Shown: in pieces, positions 42,384-50,495 of the stretch
Numbering within the stretch: the stretch's first letter is position 1
How the letters are laid out: the number at the start of each line of letters is the position of its first letter
The notes under the pieces: generated by a model
The model's input: only the letters and a program-made list of their open reading frames with translations
Databases searched by the model: none
Told to the model about the DNA's origin: nothing
Source of the DNA: Paradevosia shaoguanensis
GTDB lineage: Bacteria; Pseudomonadota; Alphaproteobacteria; Rhizobiales; Devosiaceae
Direction of reading: 5' to 3'
Assembly (NCBI RefSeq): GCF_016801025.1
Contig: NZ_CP068983.1
Span: forward strand, 1,426,001-1,490,000
DNA length: 64,000 nucleotides
Program-made: the position numbers and the translations under genes

Positions 42384-42746
42384 ATGCAACGTCTGACTCT
42401 CATCGCAATGGTTCTTGCCGGGCTGGCCGCCTTGTGCCTGGCCGCGCCCGCCTATGCGAATGCGCAGACGCATCTGGAGGCCCCGGCGGCGCAAATCTGC
42501 ATCGACAATCCGGGCATTCTGATGGAAACGGCGGCCACGCCGGACAAGCCGCATACGCTCAAGGCCTGCATGGGCCAGAAGAACCGGCTCGCCATTCCCT
42601 GCCAGACCGACCGGTGCCTGCCGGTCGAACAGATGGCCCTCGCCTTCCGCCCCTCGGCAAGGCAGGTGCTGCCCCTCGTCGCCGACGCCCTCCCCGAACG
42701 CGACGAGCCGGACGGCCAGTTCAGGCCACCACGCCTGACGGCGTAA
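42384..42746 (+). CDS. Small secreted hypothetical protein with four cysteines
   Basis: A 120-residue protein with a signal peptide (LIAMVLAGLAALCLAAPAYA). The mature part carries Cys residues in AAQICIDNPG, LKACMGQKN, AIPCQTDRC, suggesting two disulphides in the periplasm. No domain is recognised; IPCQ..RCLPVEQMALAFRP resembles nothing I can name. It reads away from rnd and lies about 110 bases before the L,D-transpeptidase gene, so an envelope role is plausible but unproven. Start chosen at ATG 42384. Confidence 0.65.
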   Translation: MQRLTLIAMVLAGLAALCLAAPAYANAQTHLEAPAAQICIDNPGILMETAATPDKPHTLKACMGQKNRLAIPCQTDRCLPVEQMALAFRPSARQVLPLVADALPERDEPDGQFRPPRLTA

Positions 42747-42857
42747 CCCCTCCCTCACGCCCAGAGCGCCGCTGCGGTCCTTGCGCCCGCGCGCAACGCA
42801 TTGGGCATTTCCCAAAGCCAAAGGCGCGCCAAGCGCCGACCAAGAAAGCAATTGTCG

Positions 42858-43529
42858 ATGACCGATACCCTGACCCTGCCCCGGCGCCAGTTCATGTTCG
42901 GCGGCGCCAGCCTTGCCGCGCTCGCCCTTACCGGCTGCACGACGACCGGCAATACCCGGCCCGTGGCCGATGCCGGCCCGATGGTGCCCCAGCAATATCT
43001 GAGCATGTATGCGGCGCTCCCCGAAGAGCGCTTCCCGATCCCGGCGGCCGATATCTCCAAGCTCGACCCGCAATACTGGCGCCAGGACGTGGCCGACCCG
43101 ACCGGCGAACGCCCGGGCACGGTGGTGGTCGATACCGGCAACCGCTTCCTCTACCTCGTGGGTGAAGACGGCCGCGCCATGCGCTATGGCGTGGGCATCG
43201 GCCGCGACGGCTTCGCGTGGTCGGGCCGCGCCAAGATCCAGTACAAGCGCGAGTGGCCAACCTGGACGCCGCCCGCCGAGATGATCGTGCGCCAGCCCGA
43301 GCTCGAGCCCTATCGCCGCGGCATGGAGCCGAGCCTGATGAACCCCCTGGGCGCCCGCGCGCTCTATCTCTTCCAGAACGGGGAAGACACGCTCTATCGC
43401 CTGCACGGCAATGGCGACGTGCTGTCGATCGGCAAGGCCGTTTCGAGCGGCTGCGTGCGCCTGCTGCAGCAGGACATCATCGACCTCTACAACCGTGTGC
43501 CCTCCGGCTCGCCCGTGCTGGTCGTCTGA
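42858..43529 (+). CDS. L,D-transpeptidase (YkuD domain)
   Basis: A 223-residue exported enzyme that makes 3-3 peptidoglycan cross-links or anchors proteins to the wall. The N-terminus has twin arginines (PRRQFMFGG) and a lipobox-like LTGC, so it may be a Tat-exported lipoprotein. The catalytic domain has RLHGNGDVLSIGKAVSSGCV, with the His and the active-site Cys in SSGCVRL, in place of the commoner SHGC. ATG 42858 gives a good signal. It is a typical member of the large YkuD set of this order. Confidence 0.9.
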   Translation: MTDTLTLPRRQFMFGGASLAALALTGCTTTGNTRPVADAGPMVPQQYLSMYAALPEERFPIPAADISKLDPQYWRQDVADPTGERPGTVVVDTGNRFLYLVGEDGRAMRYGVGIGRDGFAWSGRAKIQYKREWPTWTPPAEMIVRQPELEPYRRGMEPSLMNPLGARALYLFQNGEDTLYRLHGNGDVLSIGKAVSSGCVRLLQQDIIDLYNRVPSGSPVLVV

Positions 43530-43689
43530 TTCCCGATATCCCTCGGTCCGCCGGCACGGCTGGCGGACCGCAAGCGGCATTGCCGCCACGTGGTCTCATC
43601 TGCGCGGCGATCACCAGATGGTGATTGCGCGAAACTCCGGAGTGCGAGCGCCCGTATCGACTAGGTGCTCCAACCTCAAGAGGAAACAG

Positions 43690-43989
43690 ATGTCCAACGT
43701 GACCAAGACTCTCCCCATGCTCGCCTTTGCCCTCGTCGCCGGCCTTTCCATGGCCTCGGGCGCCGCTTTCGCGCAGGACGCCATGAAAGCGGGCGATGCG
43801 ATGAAGGCCACCGACACCATGAAGCCGGACGACAAGGCGATGGCCGACTGCAAGGCCAAGGCCGGCATGGAGAGCGACCAGATGAAGAAGGACACGGCCA
43901 TGAAGGCGTGCGACGCCATGGGCATGGATTCGATGAAATCGGACACCATGAAACCCGGCAACGCCATGCAGCCGGCCAAATCCAACTGA
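43690..43989 (+). CDS. Pentapeptide MXKDX-type repeat protein, secreted
   Basis: A 99-residue protein. After a signal peptide (LPMLAFALVAGLSMASGAAF-A) the mature part is built of short Met/Lys/Asp repeats: DAMKAGDAMKATDTMKPDDK, then MKKDTAMKACDAMGMDSMKS. This resembles the described MXKDX repeat family, small periplasmic proteins of unknown function. Two cysteines are present. The Met-rich repeats could bind copper or silver, an inference from composition only. AGAGGAAAC precedes the ATG, and a hairpin follows the stop. Confidence 0.8.
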   Translation: MSNVTKTLPMLAFALVAGLSMASGAAFAQDAMKAGDAMKATDTMKPDDKAMADCKAKAGMESDQMKKDTAMKACDAMGMDSMKSDTMKPGNAMQPAKSN

Positions 43990-43997
43990 CCCACGCG

Positions 43998-44024
43998 GAG
44001 GCCCTTGCCTCGTGCGAGGGCCTC
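43998..44024 (+). terminator. Hairpin after the Met/Lys repeat gene
   Basis: GAGGCCCT (43998-44005) and AGGGCCTC (44017-44024) form an 8-bp stem with an 11-base loop, 8 bases past the stop codon, followed by TGCCTTTCC. It is probably an intrinsic terminator with a weak U-tract. Confidence 0.65.
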
Positions 44025-44133
44025 TGCCTTTCCGGCGCGCCAGCGACGGCGCATGCCAAAGGGCTGCCCGGTGGGCAGTTACTCTTTTTTGCTATCGGGG
44101 ATAGGCCTAGAGGCTCGGTAGCGCCTCTAGAAA

Positions 44134-44218
44134 TGGTGCCCTGGAGAAGACTCGAACTTCCACGCCTTGCGGCACACGGACCTGAACCGTGCGCGTCTAC
44201 CAATTCCGCCACCAGGGC
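44134..44218 (-). tRNA. tRNA-Leu (anticodon CAG)
   Basis: The minus strand folds as a long-variable-arm tRNA: acceptor GCCCTGG pairing with CCAGGGC, D-loop with GGTAGAC, anticodon stem CACGG/CCGTG around TTCAGGT (anticodon CAG), a variable arm with TGCCGCAAGGCG, T-loop GTTCGAGTC and an encoded CCA. It reads CUG, the dominant leucine codon here. A 24-base hairpin at 44107-44130 lies just downstream. No integrase is adjacent. Confidence 0.95.
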
Positions 44219-44296
44219 ACTGGTGAGCGCGCCTAACTAGTAGAGGGGGGCGAGTCTTGTCAATCGTCGAAATGCCCTTTTTCGCACTCGCGTGGT

Positions 44297-44668
44297 TCAG
44301 GCGCCCAAACCATCCCAGTGCCCGATGGTCGATCGATCGATGACCGGGAGGTCGTCCAAGCAATTGACGTTGAGCATCACCATCTCGTTCCCCTTGCCGT
44401 CGCGGCCGCGGGCGAAGGATTCGATGCCGCAATGCCGGCAGAAGAGATGCTCGATCTGTTCGGTGTTGAAGCGATAGCTCTTGAGATCGTCGGCGCCCGC
44501 CAGCAATTCGAAGTCGGCGGCGGCCAGCGGCTGGAGCACCGAGCCGCGGCGGCGGCAATGGGTGCAGTTGCAATCCATCATGCCGGTGAGGTCGGTTCTG
44601 GCGGTGAAACGCACGGCGCCGCAATGGCAGCGGCCGTTATAGACGCGAAGCGTGTGGTCGATTTCCAT
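44297..44668 (-). CDS. GFA family zinc protein
   Basis: A 123-residue member of the GFA/CENP-V fold (named after glutathione-dependent formaldehyde-activating enzyme). Zinc-binding cysteines appear as GRCHCGAVRF, MDCNCTHCRRRG and HLFCRHCGIESFARG, in the expected order. Most such proteins have no demonstrated activity, so the formaldehyde role should not be assumed. It lies between tRNA-Leu and the divergent NDUFA9-like gene. Confidence 0.9.
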   Translation of the reverse strand: MEIDHTLRVYNGRCHCGAVRFTARTDLTGMMDCNCTHCRRRGSVLQPLAAADFELLAGADDLKSYRFNTEQIEHLFCRHCGIESFARGRDGKGNEMVMLNVNCLDDLPVIDRSTIGHWDGLGA

Positions 44669-44808
44669 GTCTCTCTCCCGGATTTAGAACAAACAAAGAA
44701 CGATCTGGCGATCCCTGTCAAGCGCGGGCACTCGACAGGCCGGCGCCCGCTGGGCTAGAAGGCGGGAAAATTCTTGGTGCGGCAAAATGCTGCGACTGGA
44801 GTGTGGTG

Positions 44809-45774
44809 ATGGAACCGAACGAACTGCCCCTGGTCACGATTTTCGGAGCCTCCGGCTTCGTTGGCACGCAGGTGGTGCAAGCGCTGGCGCGCAAGGGCTA
44901 TCGCATCCGCGCCGCGGTGCGCCGGCCTGACCTGGCCGGGCATCTGCGCATGCCGGGCGCCGTGGGCCAGATCGTGCCGGTGCAGGCCAATGTGCGCAAT
45001 GCCGCCTCGGTGCTGCGGGCCGTCCAAGGGGCGGGCATCGTCATCAACCTCGTCGGCATCGGCGTCCAGCGCGGCGCCCAGCAGTTCGACGCCGTCAATG
45101 TCGAGGGCGCCAAGGCCGTGGCGGAAGCCGCCCGCGCCGTGGGTGCGCAGGTGCTGGTGCATGTTTCGGGCCTGGGGCTCCTCGCCGACAGCAGCAGCGC
45201 CTTCGCGCGCTCGAAGGCTGCCGGGGAAGAGGCGGTTTCGGCCGCTTTCCCGCAGGCGACCATCCTGCGTCCCTCGGTGATCTTCGGGCCGGGCGACGGG
45301 TTCTTCACCCGCATGGGCACCTTTGCGCGCATGCTGCCGGTGGTGCCGCTGATCGGGGCGGATGCCCGCATGCAGCCGGTCTATGTGGGTGACGTCGCCG
45401 ACGTCATCGCCAAGGCCGCGGCCGGGGACGTGCGCAACGGACGCATCTACGAGCTCGGCGGTCCCGAGATCGAGACCAATCGCGAACTCTGGCAGCGCGT
45501 GCTGCGCGAGACGGGCCGCAGCAACCCGCTGCTGCCGGTATCGCAGGGCCTGGCCTCGCTGCTGGCCATGCCGATGGGCCTGCTGCCCAAGCCGCCGCTG
45601 ACCGGCGACCAGGTGATCCTGCTCGGGCAGGACAACCTGGTGTCGGAGGGCGCGACCAAGGACAAGCGCACGCTGCTTGGCCTCGGCATCACGCCGGTAT
45701 CGATGGATACGATCCTGCCGACCTATCTCTGGCGCTTCCGCCGCAACGGCCAGTTCGAGCGTCTGCCCGCCTGA
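44809..45774 (+). CDS. Complex I NDUFA9 subunit-like NAD(P)H-binding protein
   Basis: A 321-residue atypical SDR. The nucleotide loop is TIFGASGFVGTQVVQALARK near the N-terminus, followed by VRRPD and LVGIGVQRG. The C-terminal part (LTGDQVILLGQDNLVSEGAT) is typical of the alphaproteobacterial homologues of mitochondrial NDUFA9. Such proteins are thought to assist complex I or bind quinone/NADPH. ATG 44809 has TGGAG 7 bases upstream. It is convergent with uppP, an arrangement seen in related genera. Confidence 0.9.
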   Translation: MEPNELPLVTIFGASGFVGTQVVQALARKGYRIRAAVRRPDLAGHLRMPGAVGQIVPVQANVRNAASVLRAVQGAGIVINLVGIGVQRGAQQFDAVNVEGAKAVAEAARAVGAQVLVHVSGLGLLADSSSAFARSKAAGEEAVSAAFPQATILRPSVIFGPGDGFFTRMGTFARMLPVVPLIGADARMQPVYVGDVADVIAKAAAGDVRNGRIYELGGPEIETNRELWQRVLRETGRSNPLLPVSQGLASLLAMPMGLLPKPPLTGDQVILLGQDNLVSEGATKDKRTLLGLGITPVSMDTILPTYLWRFRRNGQFERLPA

Positions 45775-45790
45775 GTTTTTGGGGAAACGG

Positions 45791-45817
45791 CTGCTGCTCT
45801 TACTTGAAGAGCAGCAG
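45791..45817 (-). terminator. Hairpin overlapping the uppP stop codon
   Basis: CTGCTGCTCTT (45791-45801) and AAGAGCAGCAG (45807-45817) form an 11-bp stem with a 5-base loop. The uppP TAA (45800-45802) lies inside the stem and loop, so the last codons are part of the terminator. It could also end the convergent NDUFA9-like transcript. The U-tract is short. Confidence 0.7.
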
Positions 45818-46612
45818 GCCCCACAGACCGACCGCGCCCACGAAGATTCGCCAATAGGCGAAGAACGAGAAGCCGTGGCGCGAGACGAAGTTGAGCAGGT
45901 ACTTGACCACCAGCGTGCCGACGATGAAGGCGGCGGCAAAGCCGATGGCGATGTTGAGGCCCAGTTCGGGCCCGATCAGCTCGCGGTTCTTGTAGAGATC
46001 GTAGCCGAAGGCGCCGACCATGAGCGGCAGGGCCACGAAGAAGCTGAATTCAGCGGCCGAGCGCTTGTCGGTACCCAGAAGCAGCGAACCGACGATGGTG
46101 GCGCCGGAGCGCGACACGCCCGGCACCAGCGCCAGCATCTGGAAAAGGCCGATGTAGAAGCACATCAGCGGCGGGTAGGTGTAGATCTCGGTGTAGCGCG
46201 GCTTGAGCTTGAGCTGATCGACAAAGAGCAGGATCACGCCGCCCACGATCAGCATCACGCAGATGACGATGGGCGATTCATAGATCACGTTCTTGATGAA
46301 ATCGTGCAGCAGCACGCCCGCCACGGCTGCCGGAAGGCAGGCGAGGATGACGCAGAGCGCGAAGCGCAGGGCATAGGGCTTGCGCAGGAACACGTCGCGC
46401 GCAATGCCGACCAGCCGCCAGAAATAGATGACGACGATGGCGAGGATCGCGCCGAGCTGGATGAGCACCTCGAAGACGCGCCCGGGACTGTCGAAACCGA
46501 GGAAGTGCTCGACCAGAAGCAGGTGACCCGTGGAGGAGACCGGTAAGAATTCGGTAAGTCCTTCTATGATGCCAAGGATGAGCGGCACAAAAAGACCTTG
46601 ATCGGCGTTCAT
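45800..46612 (-). CDS. uppP: Undecaprenyl-diphosphatase (UppP/BacA)
   Basis: A 270-residue integral membrane phosphatase that recycles undecaprenyl pyrophosphate, the lipid carrier for peptidoglycan and O-antigen, and gives basal bacitracin resistance. Both signature regions are intact: [20 protein letters not shown] near residues 17-36 and [17 protein letters not shown] near residue 165-185. About eight hydrophobic helices are visible. The gene is convergent with the NDUFA9-like gene. Confidence 0.96.
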   Translation of the reverse strand: MNADQGLFVPLILGIIEGLTEFLPVSSTGHLLLVEHFLGFDSPGRVFEVLIQLGAILAIVVIYFWRLVGIARDVFLRKPYALRFALCVILACLPAAVAGVLLHDFIKNVIYESPIVICVMLIVGGVILLFVDQLKLKPRYTEIYTYPPLMCFYIGLFQMLALVPGVSRSGATIVGSLLLGTDKRSAAEFSFFVALPLMVGAFGYDLYKNRELIGPELGLNIAIGFAAAFIVGTLVVKYLLNFVSRHGFSFFAYWRIFVGAVGLWGLLLFK

Positions 46613-46753
46613 CTGATCTCCTATCCATCAATCAGGGGCGCCAGAAAGCGCATCGGACCGGATCGCTGGGGCTTAGGCGAATCACGGCATGGGGCAGACG
46701 ACGAGCACTGCTCCTAGAAAACGATGGCAAGCGCAAGGATTGCAAAGGCGAAA

Positions 46754-47431
46754 ATGGCAAGGCTTCTCCACCACCCACTCGACCCTTCCGCGCGGCTGGC
46801 GCGGCTCATGCTCGCCGAGTACGGTATCCCGGTGGATCTGGAGGAAATCAAGCCCTGGCTGCGCCAGCCGGAATTCCTCGAAATCAATCCGGCGGCCACC
46901 GTGCCGATCCTGCTCGACCATGCCGAGCCGCCCGTCGTCGGGCCGCTGGCGGTTATCCTCAATATCGAGGAGCGGTTCGCGCCGCCCTCCGTCGCCGGGC
47001 TCGTGCCTGCGCTCTCCTCGGAGCGCGCCGAGATGTGGCGCATGTTCGAATGGGTGCTGGGCAAGCTCAACGACGAGGTGACCCGGTATGTGCTCGAGGA
47101 AAAGATCGTCAAGCGCGACCGGCAGGGCGGCACGCCCGACCCGGCGGTGCTGCGCATCGCCAAGGCGAACCTCGTCGAGCACATGAACTATTTCACGTGG
47201 CTGTGCGCGACGCGCAACTGGCTGGCCGGCGAGAACATGACGCTGGCTGATTTCGCGCTGGCGGCGCATCTCTCCACGCTCGACTATCTGGGCGACATCG
47301 ACTGGGAGAAGGCCGGGGAAACGCGGGACTGGTATTCGCGCATCAAGTCGCGGCCGGCGTTCCGCACGCTCCTCAACGACCGCGTGGTGGGCATGCCGCC
47401 CCATCGCGGCTATGCCGATCTCGACTTTTGA
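46754..47431 (+). CDS. Glutathione S-transferase family protein
   Basis: A 225-residue GST-like protein. The N-terminal thioredoxin domain has RLLHHPLDPSARLARLMLAE and the glutathione-binding cis-Pro region INPAATVPILLD. The C-terminal helical domain includes WLAGENMTLADFALAAHLST, the GST N-capping box with its Asp. The substrate is unknown. ATG 46754 is chosen because family members start MARLLHHP; an upstream ATG at 46724 adds 10 residues. The queG start is 31 bases downstream. Confidence 0.92.
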   Translation: MARLLHHPLDPSARLARLMLAEYGIPVDLEEIKPWLRQPEFLEINPAATVPILLDHAEPPVVGPLAVILNIEERFAPPSVAGLVPALSSERAEMWRMFEWVLGKLNDEVTRYVLEEKIVKRDRQGGTPDPAVLRIAKANLVEHMNYFTWLCATRNWLAGENMTLADFALAAHLSTLDYLGDIDWEKAGETRDWYSRIKSRPAFRTLLNDRVVGMPPHRGYADLDF

Positions 47432-47462
47432 CCGTCGGCCGATAGCGGGCCAGAATAGGCCC

Positions 47463-48590
47463 ATGGCCGACCTCGTCACCGAAATCCGCGAACGCGCGCT
47501 GGCGCTGGGCTTTGATGCCTTCGGCATCGCTCCGGCCGAAGCGCGCCCGGATCTTGGCGACAAGCTCGCGGCCGCCCTCGCGGCGGGCTGGCACGGCGAC
47601 ATGGACTGGATGGTGGAAACCGCAGAGCGGCGGGCGAGCCCCAAGGCGCTCTGGCCGGAGGCGCGCTCGATCATCATGCTCGGGATCAATTACGGGCCCG
47701 ACAGCGACCCGATGGCGATGCTGGCGCGCAAGTCGGCCGGCAATATTTCGGTCTATGCCCGCAACCGGGACTACCACGACATCATCAAGGGCCGGCTCAA
47801 GGAAGTGGCAGGGCTCCTCTCGCGCCGCACGGGCGCGGAGGTCAAGGTCTTCGTCGATACCGCGCCGGTGATGGAAAAGCCGCTGGCGCAGGCGGCGGGG
47901 CTGGGCTGGCAGGGCAAGCACACGGTGCTGGTCAGCCGGCAGTTCGGCTCGTGGCTGTTTCTCGGGGCCATCTTCACCTCGGCGGAATTGCCGGTTTCCG
48001 AGCCCATGGCGGAAAGCTGCGGCTCGTGCCGGCGATGCCTCGACATCTGCCCGACCAATGCCTTTCCGGCGCCATTCCAGCTCGATGCGCGGCGGTGCCT
48101 CGCCTATCTCAATATCGAGCACAAGGGGCCGATCCCGGTCGAGTTCCGCAAGGCGATGGGCAACCGCATCTATGGGTGCGACGACTGCCTGGCGGTCTGC
48201 CCGTGGAACAAGTTCGCCAGCGAAACGCGCGAGGCCAAGCTTTTTGCGCGCGAGGATTTGCGGGGGCCGCCGTTGAGCGAGCTTCTGGCGCTCGATGATG
48301 CGGGGTTCCGGGCGCTGTTCGCGGGCTCGCCGATCAAGCGGATCGGGCATGGACGGTTCCTGCGCAACGTGCTGATCGCGGCGGGCAATAGCGGGGATGC
48401 CGCGCTGCTGCCGGCGGTCGAGGCCCGGCTGGGGGATGGCGACCCGCTGGTGCGGGGCGCGGCGGTGTGGGCACTGGCGCAGCTGGCGGATGGGGAGCGG
48501 GTGCGGAGGGACGCGGAGGCCCATGCCGGCAGGGAACGGGATGCGGATGTGAAGGCGGAGTGGGCGGCGGTTTTGCCGGAGGTGGTTTGA
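47463..48590 (+). CDS. queG: Epoxyqueuosine reductase
   Basis: A 375-residue cobalamin and iron-sulfur enzyme doing the last step of queuosine synthesis on tRNA. Two 4Fe-4S clusters are marked by CGSCRRCLDICP (near residue 186) and CDDCLAVCPWNKF (near 238). The N-terminal QueG domain has SIIMLGINYGPDSDP, and the C-terminus has HEAT-like repeats (LVRGAAVWALAQLADG). It begins 31 bases after the GST gene and probably shares its transcript. Confidence 0.95.
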   Translation: MADLVTEIRERALALGFDAFGIAPAEARPDLGDKLAAALAAGWHGDMDWMVETAERRASPKALWPEARSIIMLGINYGPDSDPMAMLARKSAGNISVYARNRDYHDIIKGRLKEVAGLLSRRTGAEVKVFVDTAPVMEKPLAQAAGLGWQGKHTVLVSRQFGSWLFLGAIFTSAELPVSEPMAESCGSCRRCLDICPTNAFPAPFQLDARRCLAYLNIEHKGPIPVEFRKAMGNRIYGCDDCLAVCPWNKFASETREAKLFAREDLRGPPLSELLALDDAGFRALFAGSPIKRIGHGRFLRNVLIAAGNSGDAALLPAVEARLGDGDPLVRGAAVWALAQLADGERVRRDAEAHAGRERDADVKAEWAAVLPEVV

Positions 48591-48739
48591 GGGGCTCAGT
48601 CGTGCCAGTGGTGGGGATGGTGCGGGGCATCGCGGGTCGCGGAGCGCGAAGTCCGTTTCCATCGAATCGCGAAACGCCTAGTCTGCCGCGCGGTGACTTG
48701 CGCGATTCCGCCGGGCCATTGCAGGTGTGAGAGCGGGTG

Positions 48740-49597
48740 ATGCGCGTCTTCTTTTTCGGCATGGGCTATTCCTCGCAGGCGAGCGCGGAAGCGCTCCGCA
48801 AGGACGATCCGGCGGTCGAGATCGCGGGGACGGTGCGCGATGCCGGCAGGGCGCAGGCGCTGGCGGCCAAGGGTTACGATATCCGGGTTTTCGACGGCGA
48901 ACGGCCGGGAGCGCTGGGCGAGGCGTTGAGCGGGGCGAGCCATGTGGTGGTCTCGACGCCGCCGGGGGCGCCGGGCGATCCGGTGTTGCGCCATCATTGG
49001 GCTGACCTGGCGCGGGCGCCTAAACTTGAATGGCTCTGCTATTTTTCGACCGTGGGGGTCTATGGCGATTTCGGCGGCGCCTGGGTCGATGAAAGCACAC
49101 CCTGCCACCCCGAGAACGAGAGGTCGCGCCAGCGGGTGGTGGCCGAGGACGAGTGGCGCTCCTTCGCGCGCGAAAAGGGCATCCCCGTGCTGATCCTGCG
49201 GCTGGCCGGCATCTATGGGCCGCAGCGCTCGACCTTCGACCGGCTGCGCGACGGGACCGCGCGGCGGATCGTCAAGCCGGGACAGGTTTTCAACCGCATC
49301 CATGTCGCCGATATCGGCCGTGTCACGGCTTTGGCAGCGCAGCGCCGATTGGGCGGGGTGTTCAACCTGGCCGACGACGAGCCGGCGCCGCCGCAGGACC
49401 TCATCGCCTATGCGGCGGAGCTCATGGGCGTGGTGCCGCCGCCGGAAGTGCCGTTCGAGGCCGCGGAGATGACGCCGCTGGCGCGCTCGTTCTATGCGGA
49501 CAACAAACGCATCTCCAATGCCGCCATCAAGGCGGCGCTGGGGATCGATCTGCTCTATCCCAATTATCGCGAGGGGCTTTCAGCCATAGCCAATTGA
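48740..49597 (+). CDS. NAD(P)-dependent epimerase/SDR family protein (YeeZ-like)
   Basis: A 285-residue atypical SDR of the YeeZ group. It begins MRVFFFGMGYSSQASAEAL, a Rossmann strand and glycine-rich loop, and contains the active-site segment WLCYFSTVGVYGDFGGAWVD with Ser-Thr and Tyr, then RLAGIYGPQRSTFDRLRDG. The substrate is unknown. ATG 48740 is preferred over GTG 48737. The downstream GNAT start overlaps its stop as TTGA, so the pair is coupled. Confidence 0.88.
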   Translation: MRVFFFGMGYSSQASAEALRKDDPAVEIAGTVRDAGRAQALAAKGYDIRVFDGERPGALGEALSGASHVVVSTPPGAPGDPVLRHHWADLARAPKLEWLCYFSTVGVYGDFGGAWVDESTPCHPENERSRQRVVAEDEWRSFAREKGIPVLILRLAGIYGPQRSTFDRLRDGTARRIVKPGQVFNRIHVADIGRVTALAAQRRLGGVFNLADDEPAPPQDLIAYAAELMGVVPPPEVPFEAAEMTPLARSFYADNKRISNAAIKAALGIDLLYPNYREGLSAIAN

Positions 49598-50247
49598 CCA
49601 AGCCGCACCCTGCCCCAAAGCCTCAGCGCATCGTGCTCGAGGGACGCTATGCCCGGCTCGAGCCGATCGACCCCAAGCACACGGCCGGGCTCTTTGCCGC
49701 GACCGCCGGCGAAGGCGAGGACGAGCGCTATCGCTGGCTGATGTCGTTGCCGGCGGCCGACGAAGCGGAATTGCGGCGCAGGCTGGCCGATGCGGCTGCG
49801 ATCGATGATCCGCTCTATTTCGCGGTGGTCGACAAGGCGACCGGGCTTGCCGGGGGCCAGCAATCGCTGATGCGGATCGAGCCTGCCCATGGGGTTATCG
49901 AGATCGGCGGCATTCTCTGGGGGCGCGGCGTGGCGCGGACGCGGCTGGCGACCGAGGCGCTCTATCTCTTCGCCGCCTATGTCTTCGACACGCTGGGCTA
50001 TCGGCGGTTCGAGTGGAAGTGCAACGACCTCAACGAGCCGAGCAAGCGCGCGGCGCAGCGGTTCGGGTTCACCTTCGAGGGCGTGTTCCGGCAGCACATG
50101 ATCATCAAGGGCGAGAACCGGGACACCGCCTGGTTCTCGATCATCGATGGCGAATGGCCGACGGTCAAAGCGCGGCTCGAAGCCTGGCTCAATCCCGGCA
50201 ATTTCGACGCGGATGGCAAGCAGAGGCGGCCGCTGGGCCAGGCCTGA
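49594..50247 (+). CDS. GNAT family N-acetyltransferase
   Basis: A 217-residue RimJ-like acetyltransferase. It opens with IVLEGRYARLEPIDPKHTAG and has the acetyl-CoA region GGILWGRGVARTRLATEALY, then EWKCNDLNEPSKRAAQRFGF and FEGVFRQHMIIKGENRDTAW, blocks found in the RimJ/YjcK group. The target is unknown. The TTG start at 49594 overlaps the previous stop; a longer frame upstream is out of family. Its stop is followed within 2 bases by the mobile element at 50249. Confidence 0.88.
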   Translation: MTKPHPAPKPQRIVLEGRYARLEPIDPKHTAGLFAATAGEGEDERYRWLMSLPAADEAELRRRLADAAAIDDPLYFAVVDKATGLAGGQQSLMRIEPAHGVIEIGGILWGRGVARTRLATEALYLFAAYVFDTLGYRRFEWKCNDLNEPSKRAAQRFGFTFEGVFRQHMIIKGENRDTAWFSIIDGEWPTVKARLEAWLNPGNFDADGKQRRPLGQA

Positions 50248-50248
50248 A

Positions 50249-50495
50249 CTGGGGTCCGTTCTCAATTGCGCCGGTAGATGAGTTGCGATAGCCGCCCCAC
50301 CCACCGGACTTCCCCGGACTTGATCCGGGGCCCATTGCTATTCTCCATTCGAGTGGAGGAACCCGTGGGCCCCGGCTCTGCGGCCGGGGAGGTTCAATGA
50401 GTGTGGCGCAGCAGATGGACAGCGCTTCCGTTGGAATCTGTCGGATGGGGAGATAGCGCTCTGGGGGCGCCGGGACTTATGAATACGGATCCTAG
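50249..50495. mobile_element. MITE-like element, longer copy (family A, copy 4)
   Basis: It is the inverse complement of the element at 1699. About 135 bases on the left are strongly similar, starting CTGGGGTCCGTTCTCAATTG. The last 30 bases, ending ACGGATCCTAG, match the other end. About 75 extra bases lie between. It fills the gap between the GNAT gene and the convergent hydrolase gene, and its terminal CTAG supplies the hydrolase TAG stop. The termini are slightly diverged, so it may be older than the copy at 1699. Confidence 0.7.

Noticed and set aside
44107-44218. tRNA-Leu as a genomic island attachment site
   Set aside because: No integrase, no duplicated tRNA 3' end and normal base composition on both sides.
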